From assembly GCF_001659605.2 (NCBI RefSeq), contig NC_035177.2:1922611-1986610 (forward strand): a DNA stretch of 64,000 nt. Reading direction: 5' to 3'. Below, piece by piece: positions 23,008 to 35,300 of the stretch (positions within the stretch are counted from its first letter, which is position 1; each line of letters begins with the position of its first letter). This DNA comes from Manihot esculenta. Its lineage: Eukaryota; Streptophyta; Magnoliopsida; Malpighiales; Euphorbiaceae. A program made the translations under genes and the position numbers. Below the pieces are notes generated by a model. The model was not told the origin of the DNA, ran no database searches, and was given only the letters and a program-made list of their open reading frames with translations.

Positions 23008-24371
23008 CCAAGTCCTTGAAGTTTAATAAAATTTACAATATAATCCCTTGATTTCAATTTGATTTTCTTTCACGTATCACTCTAATATTTTTTATAAATT
23101 AATATTTAAATATTATAATTATTTACAAATAAACATTTATAATTTTATAAATTAAACTCTAAATATTATACCTTACTTAATTTATAAATAAGATTTTATA
23201 TTTTTATAAATTAATTCTTAAATATTTTACTTATTTATGAACAAGTCCTTATATTTTAAAATTTAATTTCTAAATATTTTTATTATTTACAAATAGACCC
23301 ATATATTTTTATAAATTGATTTTTAAATATTATAATTATTTGTGAATAAGTTTTTGTAATTTGTAAAATAATTTTCAAATATATTTAATTGCAAATAAGA
23401 TTTTTTAAATAAATTGATTCCTAAATATAATATTTATTAATAAATAAGCCTTGTAATTTTATAAATTAATAGCTAATATTATAATTATTGATATTTTATA
23501 AATTGATTCCTAAATATTATAATTACTTAAGAATGAACGCTTACATTTTTGTAAATAATTTCTATGAATTTCTCCCTAAATATTATAGATATTTATGGAT
23601 TAAACTATTATATTTTTATAAATAATTATCATATTTAAGTAATAACTAAAAAATAAATGAGCTTATTCATAAATAATTATAATATTAAGAGATCAATTTG
23701 AAAACTATAAAATTTATTTAAAAATAATTATAATATTTAAGAATCAGTTTATAAAATATATGGATTTATTCATAAGTATTATAATATTTATGTAGCAACA
23801 TTTATAATATAAGAGTTTATTCATAAATAATTATAATAGTAGGATCAATTTATAAAATATTAAGATTATTTATAAATAATTATAATATTTAGGGATTAGT
23901 TTGTAAAAAATAGCCTTAGTTATAATTATATTTAGAGATTATTTTATAAAATATTAGGATTATTTATAAATAATATAATATTTAGAGATTAATTTGTAAA
24001 AGATCATAGCCTTATTCATAAATAATTAAAATACTTGAGATTAATTATAAATTTTATTTATAAATAAAAGGGATCAATTTGAGAGTTTTTAGACTTGTAT
24101 ACAAATAACTATTATATTCATAGATCAATTTGTAAAAAAAAAAAGAATCATTTATAAATAATTATATTTTGGAATTATTTTCTTATTTATAAAAAATTAT
24201 AATATTAAGGAGATTAATTTATAAAAATATAAATTTATATTTACTAACTCATAAAAAAAATTGACATATTAAAGATTAATTTATAAAAATATTAAAATGA
24301 ATTATAAAAAGAAATATAAAATTTAAACTATAAAACTAAACTATAGATTTTATTAAACTTCAAGAAGTTAG
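23008..24371. mobile_element. foldback-like element: inverted arrays of ~55-75-bp tandem units
   Basis: The left half (about 23,080-23,630) repeats a unit built on TATAAATTGATTTCTAAATA (variants) followed by TTATAATTATTTACAAATAA. The right half (about 23,640-24,300) repeats its reverse complement, TTATTCATAAATAATTATAATATTTAGGGAT. The outer ends are also inverted repeats: CCTTGAAGTTTAATAAAAT at about 23,014 pairs with ATTTTATTAAACTTCAAG at about 24,347-24,364. Together these form a ~1.36-kb foldback structure with terminal inverted repeats and internal subrepeats, as in plant foldback or MULE-derived MITEs. No transposase and no clear target duplication seen. Confidence 0.65.
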
Positions 24372-25937
24372 TCGATATATATTAAAAATATAATAAAGAT
24401 ATTTTAATCATTTTTCTATAATATTAACTGTAATTTTATCAGTAAATCTAACTATATGAAGATTAATTTATAATTTATAGATTTATTTAAATATTAAGAA
24501 TTTAATAGGTATATTTTTTTAATATGATCATGTGATTTAATTTGTAATAAAAAAATTTTATAATTTCATTCTTGTCGATAAATACTAATATGGCATTTAG
24601 AAATAAATTAAAAATAAATTTTAATTAGGAGATATTACATTTCATAAACAAAATGTTGTCTAATTTTTCAGTGATTATACTACAACTCAGTCACTGATTC
24701 ATAAACTTTATATATGAAATCATATGAGTAATTAGACCGTTTCGGGTTTTTATATTAATCGAAAAATATTATGGCTCTTTAATTTTTTTTAAATTTATTT
24801 ATAAAATTCTCTTTAATTTTTATATATTATTTATTTTTTTAATTTATATTAAAATAGTTATAAATTTTTAAAGTTAGAGCGATAAATTTAAAATTTTAGC
24901 CGATTATAGTGCACCACCAAAAATTTAAGGACTAATAACTTGATTTTAAGATTACTAAATGAGGTGATTCTTGAGTTTAAAATCAAGTTTAAGAACTGAA
25001 TATAAATCTTATGATTTGTATATTTTATGTTTATACCTCTAATCTAATACCATATCGCAAATAATATTGATATATAGATTATAATTTGTATTGTGACAGC
25101 CTAATTGTGAAGGGAATAACTTAAAATATATAAATTTTTTTGATATTTTTTTTTTTGCGTGTTGAAATTTTCATAAAATTTCATAATTTTCTAAATATAT
25201 TTATTTTTCGTTAAATTTTGATTTCTAACCCAAAATTATCAAATAATTAGGTAGAAATTTTTGGTGGGTTCAATCCTTGTGTTTTTGTATTTTTTTTCTT
25301 GTATTTTGATCTTTTAATTTATATTATTAACTTGTCTTTGGATATTATAACAGGTGATAAAGGATGGTTAGAGTTCCCCTAACTTCTTTTCTGTAATTGG
25401 GAGTTTTTGTTTACTTCCTTTTTCTATTTAGATTTATTTTCTCTAAATTTCAGATTGATTAAGTTATCTAATTATTATAACTTTCTTAATTCATTTTTTT
25501 TTAACCTTGTTTAATGTATTTTTATCATATTTTAATTTATCTCCTATCAATATTTTATTTTTTCTTTTCTTTATATGCTATATTTAATTTACTTTCTTTA
25601 CATGTTTGTATAATTTCTTTCCTTATTTAATTTTATTGCCTACTATATTTGTGAATATATCTTTCTATATTAGAATAAATTTCTTGTCTAAATAAAAAAA
25701 TTAAAAATATTTCTTGCTTTTTTTTATTTATTTCTTTCCATAATTAATTTATTTTTTCAATATTTGAATTATTTTCTTTTTTTATTTGAATTATTTTCTT
25801 ATACTTTTTTTTAGTTATTTTCTTACCATATTTGAGTTGTTTTCCTTCTTTCTTTTGAATTTATTTTCTTACCTTTTTTTTATTTATTTGTTTTCTATTT
25901 TATCCTTTTCAATTAGGGTAGGTTGGACTATAGTAAG
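24372..25937. other. A/T- and T-rich intergenic DNA
   Basis: No coding frame or RNA gene is supported. The 25,380-25,910 stretch is strongly T-rich, with recurrent TTATTTTCTTA-like words suggesting low-complexity expansion. Confidence 0.55.
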
Positions 25938-26408
25938 TGATGTAACTGGAAAATAGAATTGTGTTGCGATTGGTTAAACCTGCAAGAAAGAGAATGTGAG
26001 ATGATTGGCGCCTACGGCACCCACTTCGGCAAGCAAGTCAGTAAACTGGAGAATAAGACGATTATAAAGAATTGCTTAGAACTCAAGAGTAGTTGTGTAA
26101 GAATTGAGTAGTGATCATTGGCTTTTATACTGTAAGAGAACAAAGTTAATTATAGTATTTTCTAAGAATCCGATAATGATGTGGTCGACTCATTGATAAG
26201 GGATGTGGTCGACTCATTGATAAGGGATGTGATCGACTCATTGATAAGGGATCTCGCCAGTTAATTGGTCGGGGATCCCGTGATTACAGGCGTAAAGGAG
26301 GTCTACTGGATTATAGTCGCTAATGATAACTTCTTGTGAAGATCCGACCTCTCCAAGAGAGGACGAGTCTTGATGAAGAGCCGAACTGAGACCAACCTGA
26401 AGCATCAG
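25938..26408 (-). mobile_element. Tat-like Gypsy LTR (minus strand)
   Basis: On the minus strand it reads TGATGCTTCAGG to CAGTTACATCA, so it begins TGATG and ends CATCA, like the 487-bp LTRs of the Tat element at 39.5 kb. Its 3' half aligns with 53,370-53,747 (TTCTTACAGTATAAAA, CTACTCTTGAGTT, GGCGCCAATCA, ACATTCTCTTTCTTGCAGG, ATCGCAACACA). It contains three exact or near-exact 24-bp units (26,180-26,251). The pyrimidine run TCTTTTTTTCCCTT just outside (26,411-26,425) would be a polypurine tract on the element strand, so this is probably a 3' LTR with its internal DNA to the right. Confidence 0.6.
26180..26251. repeat. three 24-bp tandem units inside the LTR
   Basis: Units start at 26,180, 26,204 and 26,228. 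Each reads TGTGGTCGACTCATTG followed by ATAAGGGA, and the third has one G-to-A change. Such near-identical units in a diverged LTR indicate a recent local expansion. Confidence 0.85.
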
Positions 26409-28181
26409 GGTCTTTTTTTCCCTTGGTGGGACCGAGCATCATCTGATCAGACCCTTGTCACGTGTCTCTGTCTTCGAATGCCAGCACATGACCTTATTTA
26501 AGCGATTATTGTGTCATATCAAAAGTTTTCTTGTAGGTCTTCGTTTCTTTAGATTCGAAGGTGACAGTTGTATTCAAAATTTGGGGCATATGGCTTGTTT
26601 GGATTGGCCTTCCATACTTGCATCGCTTTACCTGCTCCTGCCCATAAATGATAATTGCCTTGTGGCTATAGATTAAAGATAACAAACCGAACTTAATATT
26701 CGGTCACGATAATGACTTGAGAATTTTATTAACTAGGACTGACACTTGATCATTAGCTTGGCGAATACCCTCCTAATGTCTTGGCCGTGAAATGTGTCAC
26801 GATCCTGAAGTGTAAATCATAACGACTCTTCTGAGTGGAACCATGCGGCCTTAGTTCAGTCCGTCGAACTAAGCTAGCTTATATCTGGGATGAGCACGCG
26901 CTGTTCTTGCTTTCTTGTTACTCACGCTATCGACTAGCCTAGTCCAAGATCTTGTCCAACGTCTGGCCAAAATTGATCTGAGTGATATAGTAACGCCTTG
27001 GCGAGTTTTCGGGCTTTCTCTTGCTCTAACTAGCCTTAGCGAGCTTCTAGGCATTCTATAGCTCTAGCGTTTTCTGGGCATTCTCTAGCCCTGATGAGCT
27101 TTTGGGCATTTTCTAGCCCTGACGAGCCTCTGAGCATTTTTCAACCCTAACGCATTTCCAAGCATTCTCTAACCCTGAAGAGCTTCCAAGCATTTTCAGT
27201 CCTAACGAGCTTTCAGTCTTTTTCCTCCTTGTGGACTTCACTCGTTTGCTTAGCAATCCGTCCTATCTTTGCCAATCGTTAAAAAGTATCGCCTGCCTTC
27301 AATTGGCCTTCTTTCTTTGCAAAAAGTTTTGGATTTTCAGGTGTGTTTATAAGAGCAGTGACAAATGCCTCAGAGACTTTCTATGAAATAGGACCAATGC
27401 TCGGTCGCATGGCCTGGCCCATGCCTGCTTTAGAAATTTTTTATGAAATGGGACTAACACCTAGTTGGTCAGCCTGGCGTATACTCGCCTTGGAGCCTAG
27501 CATTAAAAGCCTTAGAATCCTTTTGTGAAACGGGACTGACACCCAGTTGGTCGGTTTGGCATATATTCGCCTTGTGGCCTGGCATCAAATGCCTTAGAAA
27601 CTCCTTGTGATGCGGGACTAACACTCAGATGACCTGGCAGAACTTACCTTATGGCTTGGCATGAGTTGCCTTGATTAATGGGATCAATGCCCAGATTGTG
27701 GCCTGACGAAACTCACCTTTTGGCCTGACATAAGATGCCTTGTGATGTGGGACTGACACATTGGAACATGAAAACCCTTTGCAAAGGGTGATGGGTCTAA
27801 AGGCCTTGTAATAGTTTAGGTTTAGTTAGTGAGTTTTGATCTTTTTTTATTATGGGTATATAAATCAACTCTTTTTTTCCTTCCTCCTTTTTTATGGCTA
27901 CTGAAATTAATTCTATTATCATCCCTCTTTCTTTAGCTTAGGATTTGGATTTGGATTTGGTTAATTCATTCCTCCTTCCCTTTCTTTGGATGACTTTATG
28001 CACCAAATCTAATATGCATGTAGTTAAATTAGTAAGTTAAGTCGCTCTGTAATTTAAAAGCAATTTTGATATGATAGAGACATGGTTAAGTATGCTTACA
28101 GGGTGATTTACACTTTGACATGAAAATGCCTAAGTAGTAACGACCTTAGGATAAGATGTCTATAAAATTGGAGTTCAAGGA
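26409..28181 (-). mobile_element. internal 3' region of a Tat-like element with two tandem arrays
   Basis: No coding frame survives. At about 26,990-27,240, units of ~44 bases repeat with the words CTCTAGCCCTGACGAGC and TTCTGGGCATT. At about 27,350-27,765, units of ~95 bases repeat with GGGACTAACACC, TTGGTCGGCCTGGC, CGCCTTGTGGCCTGGCAT and TGCCTTAGAAA. Tandem arrays between pol and the 3' LTR are a habit of Tat-lineage elements, which is why I join this to the LTR at 25.9 kb. The right boundary is where a different LTR begins. Confidence 0.5.
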
Positions 28182-30045
28182 TGTAATACCCGGCTAGACT
28201 CCGGTATCGGGATTCCTATCGTCCGGTGGAATCTCGGATGTCGGAAGCCTCTAGAAGGGCAAAATCATGTTTTTATAAAATGTTTTCATGTATTTTATGG
28301 TTTTAAGCAAAAAAGAAATTGAGTTTTGAATGAAAAAGACCATGGAGGGAAATCCAAGTTCGGCCGCCGAACTTGCATGAGTTTTGGAGACACTTTAGGC
28401 TTTCGAAGGTGGTCTGGCAGCCACCTATAAAAGGCCTCATGGTCGAAAATGGGCGAGTTTTCTTCCCCATTTCCGGCCAGAGGTGAGTTCATGCCCTCCC
28501 ATGGTTGGTTTTGATGTTCTTCCTCAAATCTTTCAAGTTTTAACAAGTGGTTGCTTAGTTTTTGAAGTTTTTGAAGATAAGATCAAGTTTTGGAGCTTGG
28601 AGACCCAAGAAGCTAGATCTCTCCCATCTCCAAGTTAGGATCGTTTCTCCTCTAGATCTTCAAGAGGTAAGCTTCGATCCTACCTTCCTTGTATGTTTTA
28701 AGCAAGTTTTGAGGGGTTATGGGGTAGAAATGCATGTTTAGGTTAATATTGAGTATGTGGACAATGTGTGTTGTTTTGAGTTGTTTTGTGTTGTTGTTGG
28801 GGTTTAGGATAGTTTGAGGCCCATATATGCTTATTTGCTTGTGTATGCATGTTGTAGAATAGCTAAATGTATGTTTGAATGGTTTGGGAGGCAAAGTGTG
28901 CATGAGGAGGCTGAGTTCTGCCACTTTGGAAGAACTCAGGTTTGGCAGTCGAAGGGACTTTCGGCCGCCGAACCTGCCTGTGGAGACAAGCCTTTGGCTA
29001 CCGAACCCTGCCCCCGAAAGTGTACTTTCGGCTCTGGAAGGGAGTTTCGGTCGCCGAAGGTGCCGCCGAACATGCATGAGTTTCGGATCTGGAAGGAACC
29101 TTCGGCCGCCGAAAGTGCTGCCGAAGGTGCATGACTTTCGGCTCTGGAGGGACTTTCGGCCGCCGAACCTATCGCCGAAAGTGTCCTGTTCAGCCTTCCT
29201 TTGCATGATTTCTATGATTGTTTTATGATGTTTTAGGGGGATTTTTGGGGAGATGTTTAGAGTCTTGTTCATGTATGTTTGGTCCCTCATTTGAGTCCAC
29301 CTGTGTAGGTTCGGACCCGAGGAACCGAGGACCCAAGCAGTGAGATAGCTGCTTCCGAGTCTTTTCTGAGCTAGCCTGAGGTGAGTAGAATGAATCTTTA
29401 TGTTTCGAAGATAAATTAATTTTGAGCATGTTCATGCATCATAAATGTCATGTGATATGTATTAGGTTGTTCGCATTAAAATCCACAAATATGTTGCATT
29501 GCATATCTCGATGTTGTTGTGGATGGATGTTGGATGACCCATTAGTCCTCGATATGATGAGATATGATATGGAAGTCTAGGTGTGGCCTGCCCTACGCCC
29601 CTGGCACAATGTGAGAGAAAGTCCGGGTGTGGCCTGTACTACGCCCCGCCACGATTGGATATGTATGATATGATATGTGTAAGAGAAAGACCAGGTGTGG
29701 CCTGCACTACGCCCCTGGCATGATTGGATTATGTAGAGGACTATTGGTGACAAGTCCATCCTTAATGTGATTTGTTTGTGATGTGATGCATTCTATAAAA
29801 GTATGAATTTTAATATAGTGTTTTACTATTCTGCTCACTGGGCTCTAGTAGCTCACCCTATTCCCTTAATCCCCCAGGTTTGCAGGTACGGGATAGATCA
29901 GGAAGTCAACAAGAATAAAGTTATGTTTTATGTAATAGTTAGCTGTGGACATGAGAAAGACATTGTAATGTAAAGTACATCACAGTAATGTAATGTAATG
30001 ATGTTTATTGAAGCTTAGAGTGTGCTTGACCCTAGTATGTTAAAA
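28182..30045 (+). mobile_element. truncated LTR of a Tekay/Del-like chromovirus family
   Basis: Begins TGTAATACCCGGCTAGACTC, as do the LTRs at 56,341, 62,106 and 63,885. It follows the 56.3-kb solo LTR through the palindrome-rich middle, the GGTCCCTCATTTGAGTCCAC block, the GTGGCCTGCMCTACGCCCC subrepeats (29,580-29,720) and GCTCACTGGGCTCTAGTAGC. The match stops at about 30,045, roughly 370 bases short of a complete LTR. Open frames in this stretch come from the GC-rich palindromes and are not genes. Confidence 0.85.
29577..29722. repeat. short subrepeats in the LTR
   Basis: Three units containing GTGTGGCCTG, then TACGCCCC and GGCA, with AGAGAAAG between them, spaced ~45-75 bases. The homologous place in the 56.3-kb LTR (57,895-58,040) has the same units with CATTCTACGTCCC. 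Confidence 0.65.
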
Positions 30046-30362
30046 TTAATAAGAGATAAGTAAAAATATCAAATAATAAAATAAAACTAAGAATATTAAA
30101 ATTAATTATAAAAATCTAATAAAATGAAAAAAATGAATAAAATTAAATAAATATAATTTTAAAAATATATAAATAATTATGTAAATTATCACTATATTAA
30201 AAAATATTTTAATTAAATAATTTTAAAAAATAAAAATAAATTAGTAAATCTTCCAAAAATTCTAGGAACTCAAAGTCTACATGAAATTCACTTAAAAAAT
30301 GTAATTTTTTAAATAAATTTGATAGCTTGAGATGGAAGAATAACAACCAAATCATGGAAAAA

Positions 30363-30690
30363 TAGATCTGTTTGAATGTGGGTTACTATTTCACCAAGAG
30401 GTTGGCTAACCACCAATGCATGATAATCACCATAAACATGAAAATGACTTTTAGACTTTTATATTACAATTCAATAATGCCAATCATAGCATATAAATAT
30501 TTGGTTGGTAGAGTCTCTTGCAATTTATTATTTTTAATTAATTCCACCACTTTTACATTTATGTCTAATTTGTTGAAAATGTCCTAATAAAGGGTCCCAT
30601 GCCTTACTATTGCTTATCAGAGGAAGGAAGATGACTGTCACATATTATTATTCTTTTGTTTGAAGTTGTTTTGAAGCCCTTACTATCATA
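30363..30690. repeat. duplicated intergenic block, copy 2 (partner at 21.39-21.66 kb)
   Basis: Same order of shared words as the partner, with an insertion of about 60 bases at about 30,500-30,560 (GTTGGTAGAGTCTC to TGTCTAATTTGTTG). The insertion interrupts the match before CCTAATAAAGGGTCCCATGC. Confidence 0.7.
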
Positions 30691-30746
30691 TTTGATATTC
30701 TCACATTAATTTTCAAGTAGTTACTAAATATTAAACACTGTTCTCA

Positions 30747-30816
30747 ATGTCAGTACCAAGAAGACTTAAATGCCAAACATTATGTCAGTACCAAGAAGAC
30801 TTAAATGCCAAACATT
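30747..30816. repeat. perfect 35-bp tandem duplication
   Basis: The unit starting ATGTCAGTACCAAGAAGAC and ending GCCAAACATT is present twice, at 30,747 and 30,782. The copies are identical, so the duplication is recent or an assembly effect. Confidence 0.9.
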
Positions 30817-32332
30817 AATATGGAGTTTGATAGCCGGTGGTTTCTTGACAATCGGGCTGAGATTGAATTCTGAGGAGAAGAGGCAAGTCTAACTGAAACT
30901 CACTAAGCAGGCTAACTTATTACACTTTATTCTATTCGCCGTTAAAGAGGGCCGGACTAACCGATAGCCTAAACCCACTAAAAGAGAGTCTAGACCCGTT
31001 AAAAGAGTTTAACTCGTCTCATGTGATGGAGAGTAGGAGAGTCGATCTAGCTACGCTCCGACTCTATCAGCACGCGTGCGGGAGGAGAATTAAATGACCG
31101 CTTGACGATGATGGACAGACAGATATACTCGTATGTATTGATGGCACTGTCGCAGAGTGGCGATTATGCATTATTAGAGGACAAAGGAAAAAAAGGAATA
31201 AAGGAACAATACGTGACCTCTCATACTAAGTTTACACTCTAGTCCTATTTTCTCTAAATCTCATAACAATGTAGTGTATTAAAAAATTTTAATTTTAATC
31301 TATAAAATTGAGTAAAAATACTTCTAATAATATATAATTATAAAATTGAGTAAAGATAAGGACAAAAGTATTTGTATTAAATGCATAACATTTTCTTTTG
31401 GAAAATTAAATACATAGCATTAGTATGGATAGTGAATTCTTAAAATTTTTATTTCAGAGTAAAATTGATAAAGTTGCCGAAGAGCATGCCTCCCCCACCT
31501 TAGCAGGCACTTTCGACCTTTTGAAGCCTCCCTTGACAGTGCAATTTGTGGACGAAGCAGACTCTCCTTGTTTGCGTTTTGGTTGCTTTGTTTTTCAGTG
31601 GTTTGATTTCCATTTCTACATCAGTCACCTTCTTCTCAAATGTGGCTCTAATGTAAAGTTTCTTGCTTGATCTCCTTGATCTGCAGTGCATTTTCTTTCG
31701 CTTATGGGCTTCATTAGCGAGAGATTTACCTCATCCGTGTTTGGTGATCCTGAGTGACCAATGTGATTGGAGAGAAGAGCTGTGTTCCAAAAGGCTTGCC
31801 TCGATCGAGTTCTCTCCCGAGTCAAGCTGTAGGCCTCTTGGGCTAGGCTTTGATGTATTTGAATGCTCTTATATGCGGGCTTAGACCTATATGTAATGGT
31901 TTCAATCTAATGAATCTCCTTTCCTTTGAACATAAGCAAGAAAAAAAAAGAAGCAGAAAGCAGAGTTGTGAATTTGTTGAAACCAAATGAAGCAAAAGGT
32001 TCAGATAAGTTATGACCAGAAATTGATTTGCGTGCAACTGTTAAAAATATATAAAAAAATAATATAAACACTAGCACCTGATTTTGCTGAGGAAATCAAG
32101 AAGAGCCATGGAATCTGGCAACATCATTAGCATCCTGCTTAATAAGTAGTTTATTCCCAAAAGTGGCCTTACAACACCAAGTTATTAAGTCCTGCTGCAA
32201 TATAATTGCTCCACATCTTTGGTCTATCAAATAGATCTTACAAAATGACCACATATATCTATTAAGTTTCAACATTCAATCAAATCTCAGTAAAACTGAA
32301 ACACATGCTACCACCACACAATTCATCATGTA

Positions 32333-35300
32333 TCAGTAAAACCTCCGAGGATAGCGATCCATCAACCTTCCAGAAGGACACTCGACTGCCCGGTGTCCTC
32401 GTCCCCCACAGTTGTGACAGATCATTAATGGGCCCATGCAGTCCCTGCTCATGTGTCCATACTGGTGGCAGTTCCTGCACACAATGTCTTGGTAACTGCT
32501 GCCACGACGATCACCAAGCATATTGGATTTTGGGCAATGTCTAGCCACATGCCCAGATACGTTGCAAAGGTTGCAAATTGGATCATTTTGACAGTCACGT
32601 GCCAGATGACCCGTCTTCCTACAGTTGTTACATGCCTTGTCATTTGTACAATCAGCTGCAATATGGCCCTGCTTATAGCAGTTGTTGCACAATCTCAAAT
32701 CTCCAGGTGGCAGTGGTGGAGCTGTGCATTCTCTAGCACGATGTCCAGCCTTGCCACAGGTGTGACAAATGCCCTCATTAGGACAATGGCTAGCCATATG
32801 TCCAGGTTCCCGACAGTTCCAACATAGTGATTTAGTGGTGCACTCTGAAGCAATATGCCTGCCAGAATTTTTCTGATCTGGTCAAATTCAACAGAAATAG
32901 CATGGGCTATGTTCATACCTGTGGCACACTTGTATTGCATGACAGATAATTTAAATAAAAGCTGTAACTAAGCCTTGTATATACATGTGTGTGTGTGTGG
33001 TACACGCACCCACTGCAAGCATACCATAAGAATCCATGGTAGATCCTGGTCAACTTCATGCTGCCTTTCACGACTTGAAAGTAGGCATACAATTGACTGA
33101 TCAAAGCTTAGGAAGTACAAGGCAAAAAAATTTTATATCACATGCATTTAACCACTCAATAAATATTCTTCCAGGGCCTGTAGATTCAACATTTGCATAA
33201 CCAAGCATACCAATGAACATGTGCTAAATGCCCATAGCTATTTGAATGTAATGTGTGATATATATATAGAGAGAGAGAGGAATCAAGTGAGGATCCTTTG
33301 ATAATTGCAAAAAAGAAAGTAGGTGAAGGTTGTTTGGAAGCAGAAGATATGAGGGATAAATTAGATGGTATAATGGCAAAAACTCTTAATAGTAATTAAA
33401 CAGCCAGTCTAGCAATTGGTGTGCAGTAATAGAAGTGGTTGAGGACAAAAATAATGCAAGATTAGGGCAAATGTTGGGACAATCAGCTAGGAAATTGATG
33501 AAATTGTGTTTATGAAAGTGTAGTAGGAATTCGACCATAATGAGTAGATGAATATATATTATATACGAGAAAGAAAGATGTCCTTGAAAGCTTAGTTAGA
33601 GATTATGGCATCCCAATGGCAGATGTGAGATGGAGACCGAGTAGTAAAGGGAGACAGTAATATGGCTAGGAATGAGAACAGCTACTGTGGAAAGGCTATA
33701 TCCAATTATTTCAGTGTTAAGATGTTGAACTAGAAGCTCTGAAGGCCCTATATTTTAATAACTCCAACCTTTTGCTAAGCTTTCCACCTTCACTCATCAC
33801 CTCATTGCAAAAGAAATAATAGCTTCACCAATCTATGCCTTAGAACAACCAGTTAATTGTCATTTTAGCTAGCATTAACACCATGGCCTATTGATTAACT
33901 ACTGTTATTTCACTATCTTGCAAGAAATATCAGATCTAGAAAGCACATCACAAAAGAACTCTAGTTCAAAACAAAACATTGTCAAAAGACTGAAATGTAA
34001 TGCCTTATGATGAAAGTATACTACAAGAACAAGCTTCCTTGGGAAGTAGGAAGAGTGAATTAATCCCCCCACAAGCAGCATCTGAGATAGTAGGTCTAAC
34101 ATTAAAATATTTAGCTTCAAACATTCTGGTCAAGCTTGATAATAGTTAAGGCTGACCTATCTAATGAAAATAAGGACAGATATCAGGTTAATTTCATCTT
34201 GGGCGTAAACAATTTAAGTGTGCCTGGCAGGCCCAAACTGAATGTAAAATTAACAATCATAATTCCATCTTCATCATATTTTACAGAAAATATAATATAC
34301 TAGTTAACTTCCTAATATCCTACCTATATATTACTGTCCTTAGTAGTTATGTTAAATGGACTCCCAAAACATAATAAATTTATAGTGTTCGCGAACTCTT
34401 CTAATTATGTTTCTCATAATTATCCAAATATTAGTGAGTGAACTTTTTTTATTGAGATGCAAATGCATCTTAATTAGAAAAACCTATACACCTATAGCTG
34501 CATGGAGTATAAATTCTTGTAGTGGCATAAACAATATGTTAATAATATAAATATTGATTACATGCCAACTCAAATTTATATGGTGCTTTATTGATAAATA
34601 CAAGATGGAGGCTTTTATTATTGCTCTACAATATCACATTGTTTAGATTTTTCATTTATAAGTTTTCACTGAACTTCTTCCATGTCTGTCAATAAAGATG
34701 GTGGTTGTGGAGTTCTTTTTAACTGCAGGGTGGGGTTGTTGGAGATATTTACTGCCACACTTGGTGTCAATTATTATGGTTATTTGTAAACATAAAATGA
34801 GAGACCAGATTATTCACATACAGCTTAGTGGTATAGGAAACACAGTTCAATTGCACTTTTAATCACGAAAAAGTAACTTCTTCATAAAAATATAGGCCTA
34901 AGGAACTTATAGAAAGAAATTCTGAGCAAAAGTGAAGAGGGAAGAAGCCTCACAAATAAATTAAGTATTTGAGCTCAGCCCTAATGTTCTTTCATTATCC
35001 TAAAAACCAATTGTGCCAAACTTACTTTTAGTTCTGGACATTAACAGTCCTAGCGGCATCCACAGGATGCCAATATTTCTCTTCATAGATAAGGTACATA
35101 GCAAATTTCAAAATCAAACAAGCAAACTAATTAAACTTCTAATTTGTTTAGTGAATAACGACAGTCGCTCAATAATTGTAAATGGGATGATAATAAACAT
35201 CTATGCTTCAAGTTGCACCAAATGTAGAAAGGGAATCCATACCCGGGAAGGCCACAATTATGGCATATTGCCACATTCGGGCACTCTCTAGCAAAATGTC

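Larger units (their letters stand above)
30046..32332. other. intergenic DNA with a duplicated block and unassigned patches
   Basis: 30,060-30,300 is A/T-rich. 30,363-30,690 is the partner of the 21.4-kb block. 30,747-30,816 is a perfect 35-bp tandem duplication. 30,830-31,250 is more complex (AGACCCGTTAAAAGAG, CACGCGTGCGGGAGG) and may be an LTR remnant. 31,430-31,900 shows modest open frames on both strands, of which none is longer than 81 codons or recognisable. The last ~400 bases before 32,332 are the likely 3' flank of the zinc-knuckle gene. Confidence 0.4.

Noticed and set aside
28652..29290. A 212-codon minus-strand frame and overlapping plus-strand frames
   Set aside because: They sit inside an LTR and come from GC-rich TTCGGCCGCCGAA palindromes, which lack stops in several frames. 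The same pseudo-frames appear in the other LTR copies at 57.1, 60.5 and 62.9 kb.
32449..32940. Frames overlapping the last exon of the zinc-knuckle gene on both strands
   Set aside because: Shadows of the Cys-rich coding exon; the spliced minus-strand model accounts for the region.
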